From positions 8,432,001-8,496,000 of the forward strand of contig OZ316899.1 in NCBI GenBank assembly GCA_973895155.1: a DNA stretch of 64,000 nucleotides, given 5' to 3'. Each line of letters opens with the position of its first letter. Position 1 is the stretch's first letter. A program made the position numbers and the translations under genes. Positions 34,587 to 46,200 of the stretch are shown piece by piece. The notes beneath the pieces are model-generated. The model had not been told where the DNA came from. It saw only the letters and a program-made list of their open reading frames with translations, and did not search any database. The stretch comes from Marsupella aquatica (Eukaryota; Marchantiophyta).

Positions 34587-35732
34587 ATGACGAACCTGGG
34601 TGCTGAGGAACAATATCAAATTGAAGCTCTAGCAGTCTCAAAAGTAGTGGCAGCTCGTATACCATGAGCGCCTGATAGTCTTTCTAATTTACAAGACTCC
34701 TTACAGCACTTAGGATTGGAGCGCTTGCTCAAGATCCCCTGGAATGTCGAGCTCGACTCCTACTTGTAGGATTTTGTAAAGGGGACTATCATCCCGATTG
34801 AATTTAGGCGAACGATTCGAGCTCGCCCCAGCTTGTGGACTGTTGAGCAAATTGCTTACGCCTTTGGATGCCCGTCAAAAGAAGAGGCGTTGTATTCCAA
34901 GAAACAGGACTTATCTACTCCATACTTCTCAGGAACTCGAAATTCCAAGAATGGTTGAAACTTGTCCCAGTGTACTTATCCTAAATTGAGAGTACTCATA
35001 GAATTTCTGGTACCCATTCTTCATCCGAAAAAGCCAACTCTCTATCTTGTGGCCTTGGCTAACACTATTGTAGCTGCTCACAGTGGAGCTATAAAAGTAA
35101 ATTGGGCCCTACTTCTGTTTAATGTAATGAAGGATCAAGTAAGGAGCTTGGAAGCCGGGAGGACCACTTGCTTACAGAATTATCTCTCTCAGCTCTATTA
35201 TGCCCATGACTGTTTACATCTTGAGGAAGAGACAGAGAGGGGGTTACTCCTGATTGACCTGGGTATTGAAGAAGAAATTCCCATGGAAGACATTGTACAT
35301 GTCACCCCATTGAATTCGAATGATCAGAACGTTGAGGAGAATGCTGATGTTCCTATGGAGGATACTTCATTAGAAGTCCCTACACATTCTCCTATGCATA
35401 GCAGGGAAGTCGATTACCATCCAATGAGTGATGAGCATTCTCCCAGTCGGACCATAAGTGCAGATCCACTAGACGACGAAGGAGTAAGGAGCATTCATCA
35501 ACAAGACGATGTTGTTACACCAACTGATGCTACTCCTCATGTGACCACCAGGTCCACTCCTTCGAAGGCAGAGTCGAATCAGCAGCTTATTGATAAGTTG
35601 ACCTCTCTCCTCAGTTGCAGTGATGATGGACTATATGATGCTGTCAATAATTTGAGAATGGAGGCTGTTAGTTTGAGATCACCATTTCATGATCAGCTAA
35701 GTCCTATCAGAATGACCTCTCCCCCAAGATAA
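34587..35732 (+). pseudogene. Decayed LPTG-domain ORF inside element A
   Basis: ATG at 34587, two in-frame stops (about 34666 and 34767) and a frame change near 34960. The pieces read HLGLERLLKIPWNVELDSYL, WTVEQIAYAFGCPSKEEAL, then FLVPILHPKKPTLYLVALA and WALLLFNVMKDQV. The last part (35260-35730) is acidic and Ser/Pro-rich. The layout parallels the ORFs of elements D and C, so I place it in the same protein family with moderate confidence. Further open pieces to 37014 (LAYFGNLAAYALDFV, NRYFRDVKWRLHPF) may be its C-terminal part. Confidence 0.5.
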
Positions 35733-37207
35733 CCAGCACCAATGGAGTTCGTGATCTGTACCCCTGCCCCTGTACAGCCCCCTTCCCTAGAAACAAGTGA
35801 ACCTGTTCCAGTAGCAGGTAGTACCAGCTGTGTGGCCATTGTGGATGACTTGCTAGAAATACTTCAGTGTGAACCTTGACAGATAGCATCCGTGGTCAGC
35901 AACTTGATCCAACAATGTCCAACTACTAGTCCCATTCTTAGCCCAGATTCACGACGCTACAGTCTAGATTCCAACTACGAACCCACAAAAGGACCCACCT
36001 AGACTCGGTCACAGTATGAGCACCCTTACGTCAAAGAGGATCTACCTAAAGACTCTGATCCACCCTCAGATGGTGAAACTTATAGATCTTATGATAATTC
36101 TCTTGAGTCTCCCCAAGGCAGGGATTTGAAGATGTTGATACTGCCTTAAGATCCAATCCAAACTTAGTAGCAGTTGTCACCTCATCTACTCAAACACCCC
36201 AGAATGCCACCATCGAGAGTAGATACCCAAGACACCCAGAGTCCCAAGTGCACAGGTATGTGGAGACCTGTAAGATTATGCAGGCCAACAGACCACCGGT
36301 TGGAGAGTTCTGGAGATACTACTATCTCAAGAAGACAAAGGCAAGTTATATCTTCGACCTCGGGTGTTTTGGAACTTCCAGAGTGGAGATGGCATAATTT
36401 GATGAGTTCTGGACTGACTCTCTCTATTTCCGGCCTATTCTTGCTGTGATGCTACTTTAGGGTGATGTAGAGGTGGAGGATCCAGATTTAGTTCTGGCAT
36501 ATTTTGGAAATTTGGCAGCTTATGCCCTAGATTTTGTGGTTTCTTTTCTCATGCAGAGTAAGAAATCTACTTCTCCCCAGAACGCTTACCTTCCTCGAGA
36601 ACCCAAGGTTACCCTTGTTTCAACCAGCTCATTTGCTGAGAAACAGAGGATCTGGAACAATGTCACCTCTCAAACTCTGGCCAACTTCAACCGATATTTC
36701 AGAGATGTCAAATGGAGGCTTCACCCTTTCTATTCCAGATGCTGAACTCTGATGACTTCCTATACCATTATCCCCAAGTATATGCTACTACTTGTAATAA
36801 CTATGATGTGATTGGGATATATAGAGAAGCTCTTCAAATAGACATATGTTATCTAAGGAAGAGAATGCCCCTGATGTATCCTGAAAGGCAACTGAGATGC
36901 CTACCCTACTCTCGAGGATCCCCACACCAGGCTGAACTAATGGAAGTTATACAAAATCAAACTATCACAGCAGTGGAGCTACTCGAACCAGAAGACATCC
37001 GACAACAAGCTTGAGGAGTAGTCTAAGTGTTTTTAGTTAGTTTTAAGAATAGTGCATCTCTCCCTATTTTTCAAAATGTGTTCTAGAGCTTTAAAAGCTG
37101 TCATACTTCTTTAGTATATAGTCTGTACCTAGGAAAATCTGCTGGAAAAATCTCAGAGTTTTCTGACTTATAGTTAGGAAGTTAGAAATAGTTGAATTCG
37201 ATAAGTT

Positions 37208-37290
37208 TTTAGTTGTACCGCAATTACGGATTACGGCTTACGTTTTTATGCTTTTACGAGTTTACACCTTTATGCTTTTATGCTTTTACG
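37208..37290 (+). repeat. TTACG/CTTTTACG tract (element A, right)
   Basis: Repeats of TTACGG, CTTTTACGAG and TTTATGCTTTTA. The preceding sequence GACTTATAGTTAGGAAGTTAG matches the reverse complement of 60335-60365 in element B, so the tract is a conserved part of the family. Confidence 0.85.
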
Positions 37291-38209
37291 GCTTCTTACT
37301 TAGCCATTTTCTAGCTTTCCACTTACTGAATTGCTATTTTGACTTTTTGAGGAGGATGAAGAGGCATGTCTCTTCGACCCTATGACCTCTTACTCTGTAG
37401 ATTTTTACTATAAGACCCCTCCACCACTAGTGTAGTTTATGGTTAAGTTATGCATTTTTGCCTCTTCTTTGTGTTAAACTAGTTGATCATGAATCTATGA
37501 GTTCGAGATCAGGTTTAACATTTGGAGAGACTTGCCTCCTTCTTGTGTTTCTATCTCTGATTAATAACACAGGAAGTAAAATTCCTTTTGTGCAAATCTT
37601 TGGAGTTGTGATGATAGATTCCTTTTGGTGACTCATTGTAATCTCCTGAGTTCTTAGAGTTAACTCATTGAGTTTAAGCCTTATTGAAATTGATGGATTT
37701 TCTTTCGTGTTGCTTAGTACCATCTAAATGTTGAAGTAGTCGCTCTTTTAGATCTTGTCTGAGTACCACTTAGAAAGAAAGGATAAGACGTGTTGACGGC
37801 ACTATAAAAGAGTATCTAGTAAGCATTTTAGATCTGAAAAGCAATATGGATTTGAATCCTTAAGTCTTTTCATTTTGACTTATATCTAAGGAGCAACCTT
37901 GGTCTATTCCAGACTCCCTTAGCATACTTTAAGATATTTTCCCTTGTGTTTGGTTAATCATTCCCTTTTCATTAATTTATGGTTATCCAATGTTGAGTTA
38001 TCATTGAAAACTACTCACCGCTGTGGAGCGATCCTCAAAATACCTTAGTAAAGTAATCAAACTTGATTACTATACGTGGAAAACATTTTAAGTCTATTAT
38101 TGTTATTTAAATCTATCAAACCAACCCCATCTTGTTCTTTACGGGAACGAATACCGAGTTTGAAGACCATTAAGTGTGTTTTTGGTTCTTCATAGCAAAC
38201 TACAGTGCC

Positions 38210-39124
38210 TCAGCCAAACCCCGAGCCGGAGGCCCCGACTAGTACTCCGTCACCACCTCTTGCTGAAATTCCATCGCCCCCTTTCGTCGAGCCTCCGCTA
38301 CCCGTAGTACAGCCACCCCCAATCCCTCCACCACCTGAAGAAACCTTTCCTCCCCAGTGCAGACTACAGAGGAGCTCACCACCTCGCCCGAGGAACCACT
38401 GGTACCCGAGAGGATGGAGGACTACCAAGTAGCCCCGGGGACCATGGCCTACGACCTGGTCCAGAAGTTTAGTCAAACTCTGTCAGGGGAGCTGGCGACG
38501 TACATCGGACAACAAGTCTCGGCATACTTTCAACCAGCCTTCTTCATGTTAGAGCACCAACCACGGATTGTAAGCCGCTTGGAAGAAGAACTCATGACGA
38601 AGGGGAATGAGATCGGGGGCCTCCAAATGCTGGTAGAACACCTTGAGGAGGAGGCCACTACCCGCTGTGAGGAGTTAGTCCGCACCGTCAAACAGCGGGA
38701 CGGACTAACCTAGGAGTTGAGCAGGGTGCAAGCGGATCTCAAGAAGCTGGACGACACCGTGCTTCAGTTGCGCTCGGAATCCTCGGCTCGGGTTACCAGC
38801 CTGACCGACCTCAACAACCAATTCCTACAAGCAGCTCAGCAGGTGGCTAGTCTCTCCGCCGAACGGGATAAATTGTTGGCGCAAGACCAGACCCATTGTG
38901 ACTCCATCGACCAGCTCAACCTGGAGGTAGCACGGCTCCAGACAGAGGTCGATGAAGCTGCAAACGAGGCGGAGGAGGCTATGCGGGACAACAAGGCCTT
39001 GCAGGACCGCATTACCCTGCTCGTCCTCCAGCGGGGAAGACCTGGGCCCACCTCTGATCAAGGCGGCTCGAGGTCTCGCCCCGACAGGGGGACAAACCCT
39101 GGTCCGACCATGGCTTGCACGTAA
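38210..39124 (+). pseudogene. C-terminal half of the element D ORF: Pro-rich linker plus coiled coil
   Basis: Continues the frame of 33483-34182 after element A. A Pro-rich stretch (PSPPLAEIPSPP, PPPIPPPPEET) is followed by a frame change near 38350, then YDLVQKFSQTLSGELATYIG and a long heptad-rich region with Leu/Glu/Lys repeats (LEEELMTKGNEIGGLQMLV). A TAG at about 38711 interrupts the frame, and the coiled coil continues with VQADLKKLDDTVLQLRSES to about 39040. It resembles the tail of the ORF in element C. It may mediate self-association; no enzyme motif is seen. Confidence 0.6.
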
Positions 39125-40111
39125 GAGGTGGTTAGCGAAGGGTGGAAGCAGGCGCCGCGCAAGGCGGTTCAGTCAGCGACATCTTTTGGTTAGGCGTTAT
39201 GACAGAATAGCTATCATTAGGCGCTGATTAGCGGCACAGTAGGAAGAATTAGGACCGGATCAGTTAGGATCAGCCAACGTAGGATAGAGTCCATCAACGG
39301 ACTAGATTTTGGTCAGTAGACTTAGCTGCTGCCATTCCGGTCAGCGCCCTTGTCGTCGATGGTCAACCGGTCAGAGGAGTGCGGCCGGCTAGTCAGAGGG
39401 TAGTTAGTCAGTAGGCATTACCCCGGAAGGTAGTATCTTCCGGTTCCTTTTTGCAACCGTAGTATTTAGGCTTCCCTTTCCGTTGTGGGAGGGGGAGAAG
39501 GCTTAGTTATCTCAGCATAAGAAAAGGCGAGGCACGGGGAGTCCCGGCCTGAGCAGGGTCAGAGCGCACCAAGGAGTGAGAGTCAAAGTCGAGCTTGCTG
39601 GGCAAGTGCGAGGCGGGGCCTCATAGAGACTGGGCATCGACTGCCGTTGGGCCTGCTGACCCCCTTAGAAGTCGAGTCAACTATGTAAACTGATTCTTTG
39701 CTAAGTAAATGTAGTCTTTTCCCTCTAATGTTTCCGCGAGTAACTGGTGTTGTGTGTATGCTTTGTCTGGGCAAAGGCGCCATTTCAAGGGACGTACCGG
39801 GTGCAGACTAATGGTAGGGATTTCCACCCATTGCATGTCACAAGGTTCTGTCACGCCGATGGCTTGAAAGCCCCAAGCTGGGAGTTAGTCCGAGTCACTA
39901 ACTATGGGAATATTCCAGCGGTGGAAAACAAATATACCTATGACTAGTACGAGTTGCGTGAGTGTTATACCAGTAAGTATATTGCCTTAGCCCGACTTAG
40001 GGCCAATCGAGGCCACTACACACCTCCTTGCCCAAACCCTCACCCCTACTGGTGGTCAAGGTTGCCCCATGGAGCTAAACTGGATTTAAGGCCTGGGTTA
40101 GGGGCGCGACA
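39125..40111 (+). other. Noncoding tail of element D with stem-loop and LTR-like signals
   Basis: A perfect stem-loop has arms CCGGAAG/CTTCCGG and a 7-nt loop (39423-39443). An AT box TATTTAGG lies about 20 bp beyond, and a TTCC-AGCGGT-GGAA hairpin with ACAAATATACC follows near 39914-39938. Element C has the same order of signals at 61554-61576, 61723 and 62127-62153. This looks like a U3/R/U5-type 3' end, by inference. Confidence 0.55.
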
Positions 40112-40149
40112 AAATGCTTAGCCTGTGTGACCCTAGAAAGCTTATTTTT

Positions 40150-41500
40150 TTAACCAGTAGCAGCCACCACTACAGTAAGGTGATCCAATGTTTCAGAAAT
40201 GATCAGTATCTGATCAAAAACTCTTTTTTTGGACAAATCAAACGTCTGATCATTACATGCATTCCAGATAGCCCACAGAATCTGATATATCAAAAAGAGA
40301 CAAAGTGTGCTCCAAAGGCTCTTCTCAAGCGATAAGAAGATTAACTCTACCAGATTCCGATGTGGTTGTATGATAGTACCATTCAGCCAGGTCTGAGCTT
40401 CCAACCAACATCTCTGTGCATGTCTGCAGTTAGTGAATAGGTGGGGGATAGTCTCAATTCTCCCACGACGTAAAATGCAAATTCCATCCAACTTGGCAAT
40501 TCTCACTGCTCTTGATCCAGAGAACAATCCCTGTGCCAGAACCCGCCATAAAAAAGTTTTTGCTCTGGTGGACAGATCTGACGTCCAGACTGTCAACCAA
40601 ATTTTGCTCCATTCTTCATCAGTATGGCTTACTTCCCATATTTTGTTCAGCCTGAGGTGATTTGTTCCTTTAGGTCAAAGCATTTCGTAAACCCGCCAGT
40701 TCGGTAGGCCAAACTGTCTCATCCGTGTGTCCTTGTCAAGCCACTGCCATTGACAAGCGGGGGTATGAAATCCACTTCCATGGAAAGCAGTACCATGGAC
40801 CATCCTGATCAGTGAAAGACATAAGATTTGATCTCCATCGGTAATGCCTCTCAAGCGGTTCAACCTGGTATCCAAGTGTCTCCAATCATCCACAGCAAGG
40901 GACCAAAAGTCCCCCACCCTCCTGATTCCTAAGCTGCCACAAAGCCGGGTCAATGTCACAATGGATGCTTCAGGCAGATCATAAAAATCCTTAGAGCACC
41001 GACTCAGATCCTCCAAAATCCAGTGTCCAAGGATCGCCTCAGCACCGGGATGGAAGATCAAGTTTTCCCTAGCCAGTGCCCAAGCACCCCATAGTTGCCC
41101 TGTATAAGACAATTTCCCAAAAGATCATGGTGAACCTAGCAGCATTAGATCTGTCATAGAATAGTGGTTCCTGCGCACAAATCTGTAGTTTCTCCATTTT
41201 GTCAGTCGCAAGTTAACCGCAAAGAGTTTAGCCCACTCAGTCTCCGAATTATCCAAAGCCCCGGTGAACCACTTACAGAGGAGTGCATCTGAATGACTCC
41301 TAAAGTCCTTTAGGCCAAGTCCGCCATCTTGCACAGTTTATCCCACGCCACCAGGGGTATCCTCTTACCCCTTGTCTTGTTAGTACCCCAAAGAAAATTC
41401 CTGCTTAATGCGATTAATTTTCTAGCCAATGCAGTCGGGGAGCGCAAAAACATCATGTGATAAATGGGTATAGCCTGCAAGACATGTTTAACAAGCAAGA
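40150..41500 (-). pseudogene. LINE ORF2 C-terminal region with zf-RVT
   Basis: Past the RT, open pieces 41498-41310, 41334-41125, 41112-40675 and 40596-40150 continue in different frames. The last holds the zf-RVT pattern typical of plant LINEs: TRAKTFLWRVLAQGLF, CILRRGRIETIPHLFTNC and CRHAQRCW. Earlier pieces include LVKHVLQAIPIYHMMFL and GGLGLKDFRSHSDALLCKW, standard connection motifs. The numerous frame breaks make it a pseudogene. Confidence 0.88.
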
Positions 41501-41529
41501 GGCGACCAGTAAAAGAAAGAAATCGTGAG

Positions 41530-42672
41530 GATCATGTAGACAGGCATGCGCTAATCCTGTCCAAGCAGAAGCCATGTAACTGTGCTTCTGACAGTCCAAT
41601 GGGGCTCCCAAGTATTTTTGCACTATCCCTACTCACTGATAACACACCCAGTCTCTCTAAGCCATCTAGGAATGTCATCCAATCCCAAAGGGATGACAAT
41701 GGATTTTTTAAGATTGAGTTTTGCTCCAGTAGCACATTCATAAGTGTTCAATGTGCTTTTAGCCTGTTCGAATGCTAGCTCAGTTATCGGGATGAACAGA
41801 CCCATATCATCCGCAAAGAGTCGAAAAGAAATATTCAGATCCTGAGTAATCTGAAAGCCTTGTAATCTGCCTGCCTTGATTTCCGCATTACAAAAATCCA
41901 TTAGCGGTTGAGTCAAAATTGCAAAAAGTAACGGAGAGAGAGGGCATCCCTATCTCACCCCCCGGCTCAACTAAATATCTTCAGTCCAGATCCCATTTAC
42001 TAAAGCCTTAGAGTACGCATTGCTTAGTAAAGACTTGACCAAAAAGATGAAATGAGATCCAATGCCCAGTAAGTGCATTGTTTCCCAGATGTAGGTATGG
42101 TCTACCTTATCAAAAGCTTTCTCAAAATCTAACTTCAGGAATAGATCCGGTGTATTTGTAACGTTAATCCAATCATTCATCAGCCAAGTAAGGGAGATGT
42201 TCTCTAGAATGTGTCTGCCTGGAATGAATCCTGTTTGTTGTGGGCAGATCAGTTTAGAGAGCGACAATTTTAATCGCTGAGCCAAGAGCTTGGCAATGAT
42301 CTTGTAAATGATTGTCAACATCGTGAGAGGTCGCCAGTCCCCCAGCCTTCGTTTATCAGTCTTTTTAGGGATGAAACGGATGACTCCCTCCTTTATCTTG
42401 AATGCCAGATGTCCCGTACGCCAAAAGTCCGATACCATGGCATGCAAGTCATCCTTCAGAAATTCCCAACATGCATGAATACCCTCCGCGATCATCCCAT
42501 CAATCCCCGGAGCCTTGTCACAAGGTAAAAGTAGCAAGGTACCGTGCAGCTCTTGTATCGAGGGAAGAGCCTCTAGTCTTCTGATTTCACTAGCCGTCAG
42601 TGCAAACCGAGTATGTTCACACAGTATACGTTGGGCAGTCAGCATGGCCGATACCTCCTCCGTAGAGAGCAT
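41530..42672 (-). pseudogene. LINE ORF2 reverse transcriptase
   Basis: Non-LTR RT: PCDKAPGIDGMIAEGIHACW, GVIRFIPKKTDKRRLGDWRP, LKLDFEKAFDKVDH, then after a stop at 41971 GCPLSPLLFAIL and SFRLFADDMGLF. The catalytic FADD is intact. The stop falls where the sequence reads TEDI followed by TAG, before LSRGVR. It performs target-primed reverse transcription at the endonuclease nick. Confidence 0.9.
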
Positions 42673-42758
42673 CGGTGGTGCATATAACTCCTCGCAGTGT
42701 CTCTACACCTCCTGAATTACTGCCTGTTCTTCCCGGATTTCTCTTCCTCCTTCCACCA

Positions 42759-43949
42759 CTAGGTAAGCCATGTTTTCTCTCTGCCGCTTTGCCTTGACGG
42801 TAGAAAAGAAAAACTTTGAAGTTTCTTCACCTTGGCCAAGCCATCTGATCCGAGATAGACGTCGACTATGATGTGCCTCCTGATCTCCATTTCACGTACG
42901 TTATCTTCCGTGTCCATGAAATTCACAGTGCAGGAGGATGAGTGATCCTCAACAATAGCTAATTTCAGCATGCATAGCCTATCCTTGATTAGCCGCATCT
43001 CTTCCTCCCGAGGTAGGGGTGCAGCTTGTAAATCCATATAATATTTCCTTAGCCTTTGAAATGCCAGTGCGAATCTCAGGTGTGGATTGCTGGGGGGATT
43101 GTCTTCCAACCAAGCCCCAACAAGAAGTTCTACATTTCCTTGTTTCTGTAGGACCGCAGGATTGGCCTTAAAATATGTAGCCCGCCTTTGGTTAGCTCCA
43201 TCCAGAATTGGTAAGGTAAATCTAAGGGTAAGGATCACTAGATCGTGATCAGAGAGAGCTGATGTCCCATTGTGTATAAGTGCCAAAACTTCCCCAGTCC
43301 AGCTCCCCTTCTCGCTAATGTAAAATCGGTCTAGTCGTGACTGTATTAGTCTGCCATGTCTCACCCTTCTCCAAGTGAATTTGGATCCCGTAACTTGGCC
43401 CAAAATGCCCAACGCATCTTGTAAATCTAATCTGGTTGTGAGGAATTGCCAGAATTCTTTCTCACGTCCACAGATCAAGGGAGACGGACCAGTTGAGTCG
43501 CCCCGTATTTCTGTCATATTAAAATTGCCTCCCATGATCCATCGATCCTGAGGAAGAGCATTCCAAAGATCATCCCATAGTAGCATCCTTTCACTAGTAG
43601 AGGAACGAGCATATACACAAATTAATCCAAAATTACCTTCAGTATGTTCCACTTGGATCCAGACCGCTTGGCCTTTATCCAGCGTGCCTGAAGTTAGCAC
43701 CTTGAACATGGAATGCAGTAGAATGGCTGTGCCACCTCTGCCCTCATCCGGGAGAGAGTAAAAATGCTGATATGTAGGTAAAATAATCCTGAGAGCAATG
43801 TCCAATCTGAAGCTGTCAGCCTTAACTTCTTGGAGCATCAAAGCATCGAGAGGAGGTCGGATAGATGAAACCCATTTGGATACCACAATTTTTTGATTTG
43901 GGTCGCACAGGCCACAAATGTTCCAAGTGGCCACCTTGAATGTTGTCAT
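42759..43949 (-). pseudogene. LINE ORF2 endonuclease
   Basis: Starts at ATG 43949. Apurinic-type endonuclease blocks: VATWNICGLCDPN (Asn), LMLQEVKADSF (Glu), DRWIMGGNFNMTE, SRLDRFYIS and SALSDHDLVIL (SDH). The Asp in the usual GDFN reads Asn (GGNFN), a likely loss of a metal/DNA-contact residue; the other LINE copy in this window still has GDFN. The frame stays open for 396 codons, the longest intact piece of this LINE. Confidence 0.92.
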
Positions 43950-44014
43950 GTAGATTCAAGTCGTGCAAACCACCTCCATGCTCCACCCAGAGGCTAAGCG
44001 CCACCACTCACAAG

Positions 44015-45994
44015 TCAGACCTTCTCCTGAAGGGGGCCCACCATTGGCTCAGCAGGTACATGCTGCAGCGTCTCTTCAAGTGATTTCATCAAAAGGTTAG
44101 GATCCGGTGACCAAATCGACACTACCTTACCCGGGGAATCAACGCTGTGCATCACACCATCCGGTGGAATGGGGGAGGCCTCATTTGCGCCAGAGATCTC
44201 CGAGGTACCAGTCACAGGGTGCTGTAATTCTCTTCTTGCTTGCCGACCGGGGGTGCACCAACTGTCCTCCTCCTGCAAGTGATGATCAACAACAAATTGT
44301 AAGGCACGTTGATTTCTGGCCTTCTTTTTCCCCTTTGTCTTTTCGTCTAGTGGGGATCGCTTAGCCGATTTCCTTGCTCGGTCCTTTTTAACCGTTATGT
44401 GAGAGATGAATCCTTCATACTCCAACACCTCCATGTCAGAGGGCTTCTCTGCGACAGACAACCCGTCTCCTTCTTCCATTTCCTCTGAGGTTTCAATTCC
44501 GGACGTGGTAAATCAGGCTTCTCATTTGGCGCAGCCACAATGAGAGGAGTATCAACAGCCCCATGTCCCGTCTGATCATCTGAATTGGTCAGCTTCTTAT
44601 TCAAGCCCACTGAGGCATAATGCATAGATTGAAGGTCCTGCATGACCCCCGAGATAGCGACCGCACCAGCCCGAAGATGAAGAGCAACTACTCCCGCCCT
44701 TCCTTCATCCGTGCATTCATCTACCTCCCGCACAATTTCCACCGAGGGGGGCACAACAATACCCCCCTCCACACTCCCAAATAAAACAAATTCCCCGATA
44801 CCATTCGCCGGTGTAGGCACACTATTCACCATCAGTGGATCACTAGTAATAGTAGGACTGTGGCGCAACTCCAACTTGCTCCACCACGGAACCAAGTGTC
44901 TCACCCAGAGCAATGGATCCAGTCGGTACCGCCTCGGCAGCCACCGGTGGGGCCAGATCCGGAAGATTGACGGGTACAGCATTCGTCGGGTCAACAATCT
45001 CATGTAATCTGCAATCCCGAGCAAGATGACCTTTTCTGTTGCACTTAAAGCAGTGGAAAGGGATATTTTTAAAGATAATAGGCTGCCAAATTGAGAGGTC
45101 CGCCTTAATCTGAACCTTCACACTCTGTGGTAGCTCCCTCTGAGTGTCCCATAGTATACAAACCCGATCCTGTGGATAAGAACTCAAATCATCCCCTTGG
45201 ATGTAATGCAATATATCTCTAGGGAGGCTGCCAGCTTGCGACGACAAGGTTCAAGAATAAGAGCCCTGAACGGGATCTCAATCCACACTGGCAGCAACGT
45301 AAAGGATTCATTCCAAATGTCAAAGGAGGGATCCCAGGGAAAAGTAAACACATATTTCCGGTCCAGAAACCAAGGGGCACCCGCCAATGCAAGGTCACGG
45401 TGCTCCAGATTTTTGAAAGCCACCAAGTAGAAATTCTTTCCCACAAATTTGATTTGTGTCACCGGCCAGTGCATCTCTTTGACAAAGGTTTTCTCCACCC
45501 AGAATTTGAAGGTGGGTAACATTGGAGCCCTATTAGTAAAGTAACACATCATGGCACAATTAAAGAGCTCCGTGATGCTAACCGCATCTTCCTCCAGGGA
45601 CCATTCGATAGTCGTGTGCAATTTAGATGGCCAGTCTTGAACAAAGAGGTCAGCAATGCGCCTAAGTAGAGGGACACAGGGCTGCCTCCGCTGCCAGCTT
45701 ATCGGCCTCCACTGGGTTCCCCTGATCCGAAGCAGCATGCCTTACCGGAGTTTGCACAGTAGAGGCAGACCATTGCATTGCATTTGCGTTCCTGTCAGCA
45801 GATTCTCCAACAATAGTTGGCTCGTCCTCCATTCTTTCTCCAATGTCATCATGGAAAGTCGCACCAACGTGGTGTGGCCTACGACCTTCTAGATCATCCA
45901 TCACTAATCCCTCCTTCTGCTCCTTGTCCTTGCGAGAGTAGCCATCAGAGTTATCTCTAGAAGGTCGAAGCCCAAACCAGCTCTGGACCGCCAC
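44015..45994 (-). pseudogene. LINE ORF1 (DUF4283-like, CCHC knuckle)
   Basis: Begins at ATG 45994 (MAVQSWFGLRPS). It is spread over overlapping frames 45994-45662, 45738-45184, 45247-44843, 45024-44395 and 44479-44015, so at least four frame changes exist. The DUF4283-like part has VGKNFYLVAFKNLEHRD and PWDPSFDIWNES; the knuckle is CFKCNRKGHLARDC near 45005-45045. The basic tail is RARKSAKRSPLDEKTKGKKK. It binds the LINE RNA by family inference. Confidence 0.88.
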
Positions 45995-46200
45995 AACAGG
46001 CGTGACTGAATAGGCTTATTGGTTACCCACAGGTCAAAGCTCATGGTTCCCTCCGGAGCGCACATCTTGTCCAGAAAATTGATGTTCCATCTCACGACGG
46101 GATGTATCATTGGAAGTGGACACCGGAAAAGAACATTGAGGTGGTCCCGACTAAACAGTAGGGTCCGCCCAATATCCAGCACCTCCCTCTGCATCGCGCC

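Larger units (their letters stand above)
34183..38204 (+). mobile_element. Element A: 4.0-kb TG...CA insertion, solo-LTR-like, with a decayed ORF
   Basis: Begins TGTGAGTAGTGG and ends CAAACTACA, flanked by a perfect 5-bp duplication GTGCC (34178-34182, 38205-38209). The ORF of element D continues in frame across it. The right 1.2 kb (about 37020-38204) is clearly homologous to the reverse complement of 59030-60400 (element B); shared blocks are CCTTGGTCTATTCCAGACTC and GGGAACGAATACCGAG. No gag-pol and no internal repeat of its ends are visible. The simplest reading is a very long solo LTR; a non-autonomous element is the alternative. Confidence 0.75.
33483..40111 (+). mobile_element. ORF-bearing LTR-like element D (partial), with element A nested in it
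   Basis: It contains a coding region of the same type as element C (56001-62360), then an approximately 1-kb noncoding tail. The tail has a 7-bp stem-loop (39423-39443), an AT box near 39463, and a TTCC...GGAA hairpin followed by ACAAATATACCT near 39914-39938. It ends GGGGCGCGACA at 40111, like the GCGCCACA end of element C. Its left boundary is not identified and no target duplication was found, so its extent to the left is a guess. Confidence 0.55.
40144..46200 (-). mobile_element. L1-type LINE on the minus strand, nearly full length
   Basis: Order on the minus strand: ORF1 (45994-44015), ORF2 endonuclease (43949-42759), RT (42672-41629) and C-terminal zf-RVT region (to 40150). A short poly-A tail is read as TTTTTTT on the plus strand at 40145-40151, giving the 3' end. 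The 5' end is uncertain, at 46200 or beyond, and no convincing target duplication was found. It is the same family as the LINE at 1-1589/27469-28198. Frameshifts occur in both ORFs. Confidence 0.9.

Noticed and set aside
34183-38204. Element A as an intron between two exons (donor GTGAGT, acceptor CTACAG)
   Set aside because: The GTGCC duplication, TG...CA ends and homology to inverted element B explain it as an insertion, and the frame continues exactly when one duplication copy is removed.
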